This document shows positions 23,740 through 34,044 of a DNA stretch of 64,000 nt, piece by piece. A model generated the notes under the pieces. It searched no databases. It worked only from the letters and a program-made list of their open reading frames with translations, and had not been told where the DNA came from. Source of the DNA: Plecoglossus altivelis (Eukaryota > Chordata > Actinopteri > Osmeriformes > Plecoglossidae); assembly GCA_036571765.1 (NCBI GenBank), contig BROE01000023.1, positions 2,548,688 to 2,612,687 on the forward strand. The letters run 5' to 3'. The position numbers were made by a program, and so were the translations under genes. Position 1 is the stretch's first letter. Each line of letters starts with the position of its first letter.

Positions 23740-24175
23740 CCCTCCCCTTTCCCTCCAGCCTTCCCTGTCCTCTCTCCAACCCCTCCCCTCTCCCTCCACC
23801 CTCCCTCGCCCTTCTTCAACCCCTCCCCTCTCCTTCCACCCTCCCTCGCCCTTCTCCTACCCGTCCCCTCTCTTTCCATTCTCCCCCACCTGTCTCCATC
23901 CTCCCCTCTCCCTACACCCTCCCTTGCCCTTCTCCAACCCCTCTGCTTCCACCCTCCCTCGCCCTTCTTCAACCCTCCCTTCTCCTTCCATTCCCCCCTG
24001 CCTGTCTCCAACCCTCACCTCTCCCTCGCCCTTCTCCAACCCTCCCCTTCCCTCTCCCTCCACCCTCCCTTGCCCTTCGCCAACCCCTTCCCTCTCCCTC
24101 CACCCTCCCCCACCTTTATCCAACCCCTCCCCTCTCCCTCCTCCTCCCCTATTCTCCCCTCCAACCCTTGCTCTC
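23740..24175. repeat. C/T-rich minisatellite, unit about 40 bp
   Basis: Imperfect tandem array on the plus strand. Recurring words are CACCCTCCCTCGCCCTTC followed by TTCAACCC or TCCAACCC. Several versions of the unit have diverged by substitutions and small indels. Nearly all pyrimidine, so the minus strand is polypurine. The 106-163 codon proline/serine frames over it are repeat translations. Confidence 0.85.
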
Positions 24176-24753
24176 CATCTTTCATGGGTTCCAGCGCTAG
24201 CGTTATCTAAGTGCGACCTAGAGAGATACAGATGCATTTGTTGACACGGCAAAAGCCCGTCACTACAAGAGTAGAAGTCGTTCTGTCTCCAGCCCGCGAC
24301 AAAGGCGGCTTACTTTTGGCTTCAGATGAAACAGACTTTTGGGCGGAAAGTGGATTGAACTAGCGGTGACTCACAAATTGGCGTGACGCAACAGGTGAAT
24401 AATGAAAGGGCCCGGGTGGTTGTCTGATCGGGGATGAGAGGGTAGGGGAGAGTTTACTGCTCTGTGGTAAGAGGGTTTCAGGAGTATTCACCCGCTCTGG
24501 TTGTGTGACGGCCGTCATAATACAGGGCCCCATCTCCATCCCCTTCATCTGTTCATTTCATTATCCACAGGGACAGACACACACTCTCTCCCTTTCTCTC
24601 TCTCCTCTTCTCTGTTTCTCTGTCTCTTTCTCTCACATGGACACCAAACAATGTATTTATTCATGAGCAAATTACACCTGATTCCTCTTGTCGCCGAAGC
24701 ATTTCCTCAAGCATGATGTATCTCACTCCCTCCTACGCTGCCAGCTGCCACCG
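24176..24753. other. Non-coding unique sequence
   Basis: Short CT patch at 24578-24632. No gene recognised. Confidence 0.5.
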
Positions 24754-24761
24754 CTCTCTCC

Positions 24762-24818
<57 letters not shown>

Positions 24819-25020
24819 TCTCTCTCTCCGTTCCTCTCTCTCTCCCATCTTGTCTCCCTCTATCTCTCTGTTAATTCTCCCTCACGCTCCCCCCCCCCTT
24901 GGTCTCCATCGTTCTGGAGCTCCCTCACATTTTCTTCTCTCCCTACACCCCTCCGTCAGTCTCTCTTCCTCTCCTCTCCCCCTCTCCTCTCCGCCTCATC
25001 CTACTTGCCTCTCTCTGCCA
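24754..25020. repeat. CT tract and C/T-rich flank
   Basis: Pure CT at about 24771-24816 inside a longer CT/CCT-rich region extending to about 25020, with a run of 9 C near 24890. Confidence 0.9.
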
Positions 25021-25454
25021 GTCTGCAAGAATACAGAATAAACCACACTGATTCCCACTAATAACCCATTCTGTTTCTCTTTGTGTTGTGCTGTAACGCA
25101 TCGCTCTTTTGTCTTTTTCTCGCTCTTTTTTTTCCAAAGGAGTTGTGGGATTGTGGGTATTGAGTGTTGTTGTTGCTGCCCCATAATCAGAGCGAGGGTC
25201 TCCTCAAGGAAGATAGCAGGGCTCATCTGCTTCCCTGTCACGCAACCCCCCCACCACCACCCCCCGTTTCCAGCGGAGCTCCGTGATGTTTCCAACGTGT
25301 GTGTGTTCGTGTGTGTCTGTGTGTGTTTGTTGCTGTTCCACTGCTCAGGAGGCAGCTAAGGGTTGTTATAAACCCCCCGCTTTCGACTCGATTGTGTACA
25401 AACCGCCTACTGGTCCAGCTGGAAACTAGCTTAGACGGCATCGTCTCATCTGTC
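25021..25454. other. Non-coding sequence with TG patch
   Basis: Imperfect TG at 25294-25331 and C-rich 25244-25266. No gene recognised. Confidence 0.5.
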
Positions 25455-25525
25455 TAGCCTTCCCTCCTCCTCTCCCTCCACCCTCTCCGTCTCCCCCTCT
25501 CTCTCTCTCCCTCCCTCCCTCCTTC
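25455..25525. repeat. C/T-rich tract
   Basis: TCCC and CTCT words. Confidence 0.8.
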
Positions 25526-25700
25526 CGCTAACTAAATAGAAATGGATTGGCAGGCCAGCCCACTTGGCAGGGCTACATCAGTAGCTAGAATTTCCCCCGC
25601 ATTGATTTGATTAGGTGTCATTAGCGCGTATCCGTTAGCCCCACCTCACGGACGCGGCAGCTCCAGAGGAATGTGGAGGAATGGGAGGTTCATCCATCGC
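25526..25700. promoter_or_regulatory. Candidate conserved element
   Basis: Repeat-free block with GATTTGATTAGG, CATTAGCGCG and two nearby GGAATG words (TEAD-like) around 25669-25685. Enhancer-like texture; conservation untested. Confidence 0.22.
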
Positions 25701-26050
25701 GACCTGACGGCTGCTCCCCCTCCCTCCCTCCCCCACCCTCCCTCTTCCCTCTCCCCCCTCCCTGGGGCGGCAGCATTACCTCACCGCTCGCCTGCTGAGT
25801 CGGTCGACGTCATACAAAGTGCAGATACTTGAAATACCCTCCCTCTCCTCGTCTCTCTTGGTCTCCCTCTCTGCCTTTTTGACTTCCTCATCCACACTGC
25901 ATCTCTCTCTCTCTCTCTCCCTGCCTTTTTCCATTTCTCGCCATCTGTCTCTCTCCCTCGTCCTCGCTCCATCTGCATGAATCCCCCTTTCTCCCTCTCA
26001 TCTCTCGCTCTCATCTCTGTCTCCCCAAGTTCATGTCCCCCCCAGCCTCC
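25701..26050. repeat. C-rich then CT-rich tract
   Basis: CCCTC-rich 25715-25765, a short unique gap, then CT-rich 25838-26050. Confidence 0.75.
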
Positions 26051-26362
26051 CATAGTAGCCCAGCTGAAGGATATGAAGTTTTAGGCCTGGCAGTCTCACT
26101 GGGGAAATATAAGTTGGCCGTCTATTGCATTACTGTTTCTAAGCTGTGCATTAGGAGGTTATCAGGTTCCCTGAGGTAGAAGAATTGCGGAGTGGGGGTG
26201 TGAGGGGTGGGGGGTTTGGAGGGTGGGTGGCAGAGGAGGGAAAGTGGGGGGCAGTTTGTGCGCATGAGCGTTTGTGCGCTCCTTGTCGAAGATCGAGAAT
26301 GTAGGAGACAGTGAGAAAATGTCCTTATATTCAGAGTCTGGTTGCTCACCAAGTCTGTAAGT

Positions 26363-26365
<3 letters not shown>
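26051..26365. other. Non-coding sequence with G-rich patch
   Basis: G-rich 26190-26252 (GGGGTG, GGGTGG). No gene recognised. Confidence 0.5.

Positions 26366-26393
<28 letters not shown>
26366..26393. repeat. TG microsatellite
   Basis: Twenty-eight bases of pure TG. Confidence 0.95.
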
Positions 26394-26524
26394 CCCTACG
26401 TGTGCGTACAGCAGTCAGGGGGGAACCCCATGGCAAGACTCTGGAGGGGAGAGAGCTGGTGTGGAGCCAGTCTATCAGGGTCTATTGAGCGGGTCTCAAG
26501 CTGACTGGAGAACCCCCCCCCCGC

Positions 26525-26538
26525 GCGCCCCCTGCCGG
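26525..26538 (-). promoter_or_regulatory. Candidate CTCF site
   Basis: The minus strand reads CCGGCAGGGGGCGC, one mismatch from the vertebrate CTCF core CCASYAGGGGGCGC. It lies beside a C-run, so chance matches are somewhat more likely. Confidence 0.35.
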
Positions 26539-26592
26539 GAGAGTGTTTACTTTCCTATTAAGGATGTCGTTAGACAGCCTGCCTTCATCCTA

Positions 26593-26632
26593 CACGTGTG
26601 TTTGTACACGTGCGTACAAACGCGCGCACGTG
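26593..26632. promoter_or_regulatory. Triple CACGTG E-box cluster with inverted repeat
   Basis: Three perfect CACGTG E-boxes (26593-26598, 26607-26612, 26627-26632) in 40 bases. An inverted repeat GTTTGTAC (26600-26607) / GTACAAAC (26614-26621) overlaps them. CACGTG is bound by bHLH factors such as USF, MYC/MAX and CLOCK/BMAL1. The tract is also largely alternating purine-pyrimidine. Confidence 0.4.
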
Positions 26633-27582
26633 ATCTTCCCCCTCCTCCGATGGCGTCCATAGTAACGCAACACGTTACTCACATCTGCGCGGAGCAACAG
26701 ATCCATGTGTTTGAATCAAGCGGTCCTTTAAAGGACACTATCCCCCCACACACTCACACAGACACAATCAAGATGATCTAAGTTGAGCCTGACTGTGGTC
26801 TGTGTCCATTATGGAGGAGGGGGAGGGGGGGAGGGAGAGGGGGAGGGGGGAGAGGACATACATCTCTATGAGAGCCCCTGGTCTCCTCCAGTCAGAGAGA
26901 GCATTAGCCCGACGCCGTGACCGCAAGACGGAATGTAACGGCAGTGCGTCTGTCTCCCTGATCAATGGCGGCGCATCTCAGCTGAGCTCGTCTGATATCT
27001 GTCACACGGAGCGTTGCTGGACCGCGCCGAGCGAGCCGGTCTGTCAGGCGAGAGCTTTAACCCGTGGAGGAATCGAATGCAGCTGTCGCAGTGTAGCGGA
27101 TCACGTGGTACCATTGTTAAGCTTGCTGCTGTAATGCCCGCGGCTGCACGTTGTCCTAAGTGAACGTATCCATATTCCATACTTAGAGCCAACTGGATTT
27201 TGGACTCCATTCCATCCATTCCACTTGTGTTACCATTCACAAACGTTTGATTGAAGCACTGGCACCGGCATCAATTACAGAGCTTGACGTGATCTCATCT
27301 GAACGTGATGGATTTGACCCCTCCTCCTCTCAATCAAAACATGACAGTTTCCCCTCTAAATGTAGCTCCCCAGAGGTACACATCTCCTATTAACATCATT
27401 AAAATCAATCAGCGACGACCCGACAAACGCGACCCTGCGTTCGATCGCCAGCCAGACCTGTCGTTTTAGGACTGACGTCTCCGAACTCGCGGCCTCCTAA
27501 AAAACCTGTGATCGATGGGCCCCTCAAGGCTCCTTAAACCGACTTTAAGCAGAACAGATGAGTCGACGGAGACCGACTGACA
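26633..27582. other. Non-coding unique sequence with G-rich patch
   Basis: Runs of G separated by single A at 26811-26855 can form a quadruplex on the plus strand. The rest is mixed, CpG-containing, with no recognised gene. Confidence 0.5.
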
Positions 27583-27700
27583 ACGCTCGCTCTCTCTCAC
27601 TCTCTGTCGCCCTCTCTCTTTCTCTTTCTCTTTGGCTCTCTCTCACTCTCTGTTGTCCTCTCTCTCTCTCACACTCTCTGTCGCCCTCTTTTACTCACTC
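27583..27700. repeat. CT-rich minisatellite
   Basis: About three imperfect copies of a unit containing CTCTCACTCTCTGT(C/T)G.CCTC within CT-rich sequence. Confidence 0.7.
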
Positions 27701-27910
27701 TCTCGTGCGCCCCAGCATGCCCCAGCGCCCTCTCGTCTCCTAACGGACAGCCGTAATTGAGTATTACGGGGCGTTTAGAGCAGGGCCAGGGTGCCGACCA
27801 GAGAGAGAGAGAGGGAGAGAGAGCAGCGACTCTCACGCCAGGCCCCCGTCTGGGAGCGGCGCAAAGGGCCACCTCCCCAATCTCGGGCGGTCCTACCCGC
27901 CCCCGTGGCG

Positions 27911-27950
27911 TTAGCGCTCCATCTGCGCTAATGGGCCGAGACGGCTCGGC
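27911..27950. repeat. Two adjacent small hairpins
   Basis: TTAGCGC (27911-27917) with GCGCTAA (27925-27931), then GCCGAG (27935-27940) with CTCGGC (27945-27950). Both pairs are perfect and only three bases apart. Confidence 0.5.
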
Positions 27951-28432
27951 TCTCCTGAGCATTGTGAGTGTTCAATATGGGAAACACTTCCTGGTTAAAG
28001 TAGGCTGTGGATGCGCTGGATGCGGTTGTTCTTCTTCTTTGACGGTTTGCCGGGGCCTTTACGAGGGCGGTAATTTTGCTCTCCAAGTGTCTGAGCTACC
28101 TGTGTCTATTCCTTTTTCTCTTACTTGTTATATAAATAAATAAATTGTATTAAGCCCCATTGTCAAAGTGTTAATTTGCTCCAACCCGCGCATAATATAA
28201 AGATAGAAAAAAAAATCAATATGTCTTTCTCCTCTCCTGCCTCTGAGTACAGGAGGTTCATATGGAGGCTAATTGAAGCGTACGAGGGACCTTGTTCAGT
28301 GAGCTGTGCAGGCAGGCAGAGAAAGAAGCAGATGTATGGAACTGCTTCCTTAAACAAGTTAACAGTGTTTGTACATTCAGAAGAGGGCTAGACTGAAAGA
28401 GAGACGGAAAGAGAGAGGGAGGCAAGCAGAGA

Positions 28433-28433
<1 letters not shown>
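27951..28433. other. Non-coding unique sequence
   Basis: An (AAAT)n patch lies near 28132-28145. The block 28220-28380 is repeat-free with a GGCTAATTGAAG word and may be a conserved element. The 71-codon frame over it is not recognisable. Confidence 0.45.

Positions 28434-28484
<51 letters not shown>
28434..28484. repeat. GA microsatellite
   Basis: About 50 bases of pure GA after a GA-rich lead-in from 28396. Confidence 0.95.
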
Positions 28485-28487
<3 letters not shown>

Positions 28488-28944
28488 CAATCATGTCTCT
28501 ACCAGCTAAGCAATGTTTAACAGCATGTCTGTCCTCCCTGTTCTGGTCACCAGCGTGTCTAGTGTGTGAAGGTGCGGCTCCCCTACTGCAACTACGCCTC
28601 CCCCCCGCCTCCCCCCTGCCTCCCCCCTCGCCCCTCCTTTTAACCCACCAGGATGCCGCGAGGCAGCTAACAGTGCAAAAAAAGCTGGCACTACATCAAC
28701 AAATTAAAACATATGGCAGAGCAAAGCTAATGGAACTGAGCATTCACTGTTGCCTCGCGTCAGAGCATCGACTGGTAACTTGGGGAAGGTGTGTGTGTGT
28801 GTTTGCTGCTGATTCCCTCATATTTGGATTGCTAAAGTGGTTTGAACTCAGGGCACTGTCTAATTTATGAAAGACCTGGGGCCTGTCTGGATTTGCATGT
28901 GGTCTCATGCGAGTTGAGTTGTCATTCATGGTTTCTTGTGTGTA

Positions 28945-28979
<35 letters not shown>

Positions 28980-29248
28980 GCGTTATCACTTCTGCACCTG
29001 CAATGGCTGTACAACATGTGGCTGTAGTTTACAGTGTTAATTGTCGTTCCTCTTTCTCCCTCCTCCACTCTCAACCCTCCTCTCACTCTCCTTCTCTCTA
29101 ATGAGCTATTGACATTTTGCTTAGTAATGTCTGTGAGAGTAATGCGGCTCATATTGGCCGGAGATAGCATGAGTGGCATTCCCCCTGCCACCTAGGACAG
29201 GTAGCCCCCCAAGACTGGATGGGGTCTAACTGCTGTGTTTAATCAGGG
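28485..29248. other. Non-coding sequence with C-rich and TG repeats
   Basis: Three units of CCTCCCCCC at about 28598-28630, TG at 28947-28977 and CT-rich 29045-29100. No gene recognised. Confidence 0.5.
28947..28977. repeat. TG microsatellite
   Basis: About 31 bases of pure TG. Confidence 0.95.
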
Positions 29249-29284
29249 GAGCGGGTGGTGGGGTGGAGGGGTGGAGGGGGAGGC
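29249..29284 (+). repeat. G-rich quadruplex-capable patch
   Basis: Repeated GGGGTGGAG-type words giving at least four G-runs in 36 bases. Confidence 0.5.
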
Positions 29285-29774
29285 TAGCAGGCACACAGGC
29301 TACTCTGAACCCTGGTCACACAGCCGTGCTTTTGCTGGCACACACCATCGCAGTCCCCCAGGGAATAGTAATTAGTTTTGGCCATCATGCACTCATCATC
29401 TGAGGGAAGCACACCCGCAGAATCTACAAGCAGTTGGAGCTAAGTGCTAGCATGGGGCTGGAGGAATGCTAATGACGCTGGCCACAGGCAGGCCCGAAGA
29501 AGACGCCAACGCTGTTCTGGAAGATTCTTCTGTCATGTTCTGGCACTCGATGTACAATACGGTAGAGCGAGCTATCGAACGTTATCCGACGCGTTTGTTC
29601 TTCTTCTTTGTGTCGCCTGTCGTGACGGATCTCCCGTCTGTCATTGTCATCTTTTTGAGGTGGGATTTTTTTATTGTTGTCGGGAGTTACTCTGGAGGAC
29701 TGACTTCCATTTCGGGTCACGCTGTTGCACACAATCAAGACCGAATTCAGAAGGACGATAGCTGCCAACAATAC

Positions 29775-29779
<5 letters not shown>
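29285..29779. other. Non-coding unique sequence
   Basis: Overlapping frames of about 105-135 codons around 29444-29873 look more protein-like than most, but they end in translated CA repeat and match nothing I know. Confidence 0.45.
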
Positions 29780-29806
<27 letters not shown>

Positions 29807-29841
29807 CAGACACACACAAACACACTCAAACAAACAAACAC
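29780..29841. repeat. C-run followed by CA repeat
   Basis: About 12 C at 29780-29791, then imperfect CA to about 29840. Confidence 0.95.
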
Positions 29842-30297
29842 ATAGCAAGGTCGCTACCGTGTTACCTCTCTAGACTCTCTGTAGATCTCTGCCCCCGCCT
29901 CCATCCTCTTTGAATTCTTTTATGTCCTTGCAATACACAAGGTCTCAATCGCCCCTCACATGCGTGTGAGGGGCCCGTGACTTTGCACAGTTAAACACAG
30001 GAAAAGACGCCTTCCACGCTCTCTGAAGTTGGACGTACCCTTCCGTCGCCAGATCTTTCCATTAGGGAAGACAGTTCCCCCCCCATCGCTAAGCGCTAAA
30101 AAACCTGTGGAAGGATTCAGTGCGAGGACTTAGCCAGCGAGCAGGAGCCGCAGCCGTAGCCTGCCTGTCTGAGAAGACTCTGACAGCCGTTCTCTGGGAG
30201 GCAGCGTCCAGGAGGCGCAGAAACAACATCAGTGCAATGTGGCTTCAATTATTAACACGATCGATAGATTGGAAAAGCCAGACCCTCTCACCCTCCA
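29842..30297. other. Non-coding unique sequence
   Basis: No gene recognised. The words CCCTCACATGCG and GTGAGGGG near 29953-29972 form a small imperfect hairpin. Confidence 0.5.
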
Positions 30298-30323
30298 CCC
30301 CCCCCCCCCCCCACACACACACA
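30298..30323. repeat. C-run followed by CA repeat
   Basis: About 15 C then CA. Confidence 0.95.
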
Positions 30324-31780
30324 CCACCCAGAGCCTAATATATTTATCTGTAGACGGAACACTTTGTCTACTACATACCTACATAAATACAGTCTGTCAA
30401 TACATAGAGTTCTTGCAGCAGAGCCTCAGTGTCTGAAACTGAGTCAGTATTTCCCACTTGAAGACTGAGAAAGTCAAGCCTTCTGTGCCATCACAGGAGC
30501 TTCTTTGAAACATGATCAGATCCCGCCTGGAGGTAAAGTGTACCGTTCATACAGTCAGACACACGTCACACACGTGGAAACTATGTATACAATCAGATAT
30601 ACAGGACATGCCCACAAACATCGCCAATATACACCAACACATCTGCCAATATACACCAATCAATCAACACCTTTATTGTTATCCACAAACCTGTGGACAT
30701 CAGAACAAAAACAGAGATCTAGTTCAACAGCACGCGGCGGTTACAAGTCGAGCGTCCGACGGCCAGACAGGCAAAGGAAGCGATCGTAGAGTAGCGGTCC
30801 ACAATGAGCAGCGAGCTTGCCTGTGTGGTCCCCTCTCCTCGCTGCACCCAGGGCTCTGCTTCTGGGCAGCAGCAGCGGAGGACAGGTGTGTCACACCTCT
30901 CCTGTCACCGATGGAGAGACAGGAACATCTGGACTCTGGGCTTGATTCCGGAGTGTTGACTCTCGTGCGCCATGTGTTGAAGCTTGACGCGTGTCGGCTT
31001 CGGTGTGTGGGCGTCGCGCGCGTTCGCGTGTTAATGCCGAATTTGCGCCGAAACGTAATCCATTTGTTTAAATGCATTTGACGTGTTCATTACGCCAGAG
31101 GGCCCCACACACACACACACACCCTAGCTCCCCTCCCCCACCAGCACACACACACCCCTTCCACCCTCCGAAAGCAGCTTTTCACACTGTATTGAGGTAA
31201 TTAGCAAGCTCCCAAATTAGGGGGATGGCACCCGGAACACTGGTTCTGTGTGGCTGCCTGCCAGTCCCATCCACTTCCCCTGCACACACAGGAACGACCA
31301 CCGGGGGCGCTCCTTTAGCAAACCCACGCCCGGGAATTATGGGCTGCAAAATCCATTAACCTCACAGACTGACAGGGAGACAGAAACCGAGACAGACGCG
31401 ACAAACGAAGAGACAAACAGAGAGAGACAGACAGTGCAGTGATGTTTCTTATTGGCAGGCGAGAGAAAAGGACGCTGATGATTTATTCATGCGAGCTCAG
31501 ATCACCAAACCAATCCTTCCTACTGAATGGTAGTTATGATGAGTGAGGCAAGACGTTTCAGGTGGCTGAAATACAGGCTAAATTCAAGCTGACTACAGGC
31601 TATACCATGGAGTACAGAACATGATATGTGACATTCATTCGGTACCTTTATGCTGATTAAGCCCATCAACTGTATAGATAGACAAATATGACCTTTTGAA
31701 CTGTGCTCCTGACCCTGCAGAGGAGAGTCTGCTCTCACATAGAAACTCACTCTACCAGTCTGAAAGACAGACACAGAAAG
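30324..31780. other. Non-coding unique sequence
   Basis: CA-rich patches at 31102-31155 and a GACAGA-rich patch at 31368-31438. A CpG-containing block occurs at 30720-31070. Frames there are not recognisable. Confidence 0.5.
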
Positions 31781-31975
31781 GGAGAGAGAGAGGCTGTGAT
31801 ATAGAGGAGGAGAGAAGTACAGGGAGAAAGAGAGAGAGAAGCTGAGATATAGAGGAGAGAAGTACAGAGAGGGAGAGAGAGAGGCTGTGATATAGAGGAG
31901 AGAAGTACAGAGAGGGAGAGAGAGAGGCTGAGATATAGAGGAGGAGAGAAGTACAGGGGGAGAGTGAGAGCACTG
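31781..31975. repeat. Minisatellite, four units of 43-48 bp
   Basis: Units begin AGGCTG(T/A)GATATAGAGGA and continue with GAGAAGTACAG and a GA-rich segment. They start at about 31791, 31839, 31882 and 31925. Spacing is 48, 43 and 43 bp, the differences lying in the GA segment and an optional GAG. Confidence 0.9.
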
Positions 31976-32339
31976 TAGTGAAAGACAGTGATAGATATGA
32001 GAAACAAGTCTCCGTCACGGATGAAATGATGTGCGTAGTGCTTTGTAACGAGCTGGAGAAGGCCCGGAACGTTCCTTTATCCAATCTGCCGAGGAGACAG
32101 CGGCAGAGCCTTAATTTCCAAAAGACGACACTGCTCCTCCATGTTCTCTGACTCACTGGCATTGACCAGATACGGAATAATTCCACCTCAAACGCAGCGC
32201 ACCAAGAAGACGCGACAAAGAGAGCGAGAGCTACTCGGAGTCTCCATAAAGTATGCACAAGTGGAGTGGGAGGGGGCGGTGGCTTTGAAAACCTGGCAAC
32301 CCGCATGGCTCCGGGGAGCGGCGCTGCCAAGTTGGCACG
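31976..32339. other. Non-coding unique sequence
   Basis: No gene recognised. It becomes CpG-rich from about 32270 toward the promoter-like array. Confidence 0.5.
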
Positions 32340-32580
32340 GTGCCTGGACGAGGGGAGGGCGGGGAGGGCGGGGGGAGGACGCCACTGCCAGCCCCTGTGA
32401 TTGCCATGATCCGGGTCGGCGGGAGTCTTACACAGCCACCTGGAGAGAGAGGAGCACCTGGGTCACAGCTTAGGGTCCTGGCTCGACCGCGACACGCACG
32501 CCACGCTGTGCTGTTCCGCTTCCCACACGGGGCGAACCGCGCGTCGCACAGCCAGGCGGCCGCAGCCATTGGCCGCACCC
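32340..32580. promoter_or_regulatory. CpG-rich block with CCAAT box
   Basis: Starts with a G-rich quadruplex-capable patch (32352-32380) and continues with many CpG words. ATTGG (CCAAT on the minus strand) at 32568-32572 lies just inside the right arm of a GCGGCC (32556-32561) / GGCCGC (32571-32576) inverted repeat. Resembles the GC-rich part of a promoter. Confidence 0.3.
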
Positions 32581-32615
32581 AGTGGACATACTATTATAAT
32601 AGATGAGCAACTGTT

Positions 32616-32695
32616 TATCTGGCATAACAGACGCAGGACAGCATCGCAGAATTTGTATCTATTTTTCAGATATTATAGATATGCGCTTATTTATC
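32616..32695. promoter_or_regulatory. GATA motif cluster
   Basis: Five GATA/TATC cores in 80 bases (32616, 32656, 32669, 32678 and 32692). Two lie in an inverted repeat TATCTAT (32656-32662) / ATAGATA (32675-32681). Confidence 0.35.
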
Positions 32696-32733
32696 TGCCA
32701 TTTCAGGCCCAGCACTCACCATCGCTGACAGAA

Positions 32734-32742
32734 TATAAATAG
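32734..32742 (+). promoter_or_regulatory. TATA box consensus
   Basis: TATAAATAG matches the TATA box consensus exactly and lies 40 bases after the GATA cluster and 162 bases after the CCAAT box. A start would fall near 32765. An ATG at 32784 opens a 70-codon frame of unknown nature. Confidence 0.35.
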
Positions 32743-32796
32743 AAGGAGCGTGGGTGGAAACAGGACTGTACATATAGGCTGGAATGAGCTCTAGAC

Positions 32797-33782
32797 ATTT
32801 TTATACCTGTGTTGAACATATAAAAAAATGTGTTGTTGTTTTTTTTTTTCGAAAAACACACTTGTTGATTAAATCTGGCACATGGACACTTGCTAAGTTC
32901 CTAAATTCGTTCTGTGGGTGTTTGGCTTTAAGGAAGTGCTACCTGGGGGGACTGAGAGAAGCTCACACCACACTGACCACTGAGGCCCGACAGTAGACCT
33001 GCTGTCGTTTCGATTTGGGATGAGTCCGATTGTGTCGGTTGGGTATCTGCTGCATTTCCAAACAGACTTTTGAAACACACTTTGCCATCCTCTTTTGCTC
33101 CAACGCGGTCGCTTTCTGGCTACGGTCACTCACTTTGTTCACTTGCGATCTCGCTTTTGAGCGATCGTTGTGTGTGTGTGTTTGTGTGTTTGGGGGAAGG
33201 GGGGAAAGGGGGTGGGGGTGTTGGCGGAGCTCTGTGACCGATCAATGGCTTTAATTTACCAATCACCTGCTGGGATACACACTGTGAGTGTGGGAGCAGA
33301 GCCCTTAGCAGAGATCCCTGTGTTTACCTGCAGAGCCCAAACCAATGAAGAGTGAAACACTGCATTAGGAAGGAGGAAGCTCTGGGAGCTGCTGAAACAC
33401 AGACAGGAAGTGGCTGTTTGATCGCTTCCGGTCCGTTGCGTTTGAGCTGGGACTAGAACTGAAACCACACTGTCCCAAACAAGACTCATTCCTGCTTTTT
33501 CTTGTTCAGACCTAAAACAGGTATTTGATGTTTCAGGGTTTCATGTGATTTCCTCTAACCGAATTACAATGCAATGCAATTCACATTCATGATAACAACA
33601 CTGTATCTTATTACAAATATAGTGTAGATAGTAAAGAATAAACAGCCAGTGAGAAAATCACAGAACCCCAAAACATGTTGTAAGAAGTTATGTCTTGTGA
33701 AAAGCCTTCAATGAAAACAAAATTCAAGCATCCCCCCAAAACTATAACCCAACCGATGCATAAACAAAATAAGCACATTTTT
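32797..33782. other. Non-coding sequence after the TATA-like site
   Basis: A T-run occurs at 32840-32849 and a TG/G-rich patch at 33168-33222. The 70-codon frame at 32784-32996 is unremarkable. The rest is mixed. Confidence 0.45.
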
Positions 33783-33822
33783 GCGGCCGGGTAAGCCAAT
33801 CGCGGTCCGCCTTGCCGGCCGC
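33783..33822. repeat. GC-rich inverted repeat around a CCAAT box
   Basis: Arms GCGGCCGG (33783-33790) and CCGGCCGC (33815-33822) are perfect. Between them lie CCAAT (33796-33800) and a second small inverted repeat GCGG-T-CCGC (33802-33810). Confidence 0.5.
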
Positions 33823-34044
33823 TCCTATTTCGCCGGGTCGACAGAGCGAGCCCGCTGCGAACACCACACAGCGCCCCTTTTCATATTCAATATCAACCAT
33901 CGAGCAGAATTTGCGCACGTTCACCCCTCATGGAGAGGACCCGCTGAAACTCCAAACGCAAGCTCGATTAGAAAAGTACATTACCGCTGCCTTACAGCCA
34001 CGGGGATACGGTGTAGCGTGCTATCATGGGGTGCATAATGCCTT
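33823..34044. other. Non-coding unique CpG-containing sequence
   Basis: About 220 bases without repeats. No gene recognised. Confidence 0.45.

Noticed and set aside
29444..29873. Frames of about 105-135 codons with mixed composition
   Set aside because: One ends in translated CA repeat; no family recognised.
30655..30720. CAATCAATCAACACCTTTATTG, possible LINE tail
   Set aside because: Only a short and loose resemblance to fish repeat tails.
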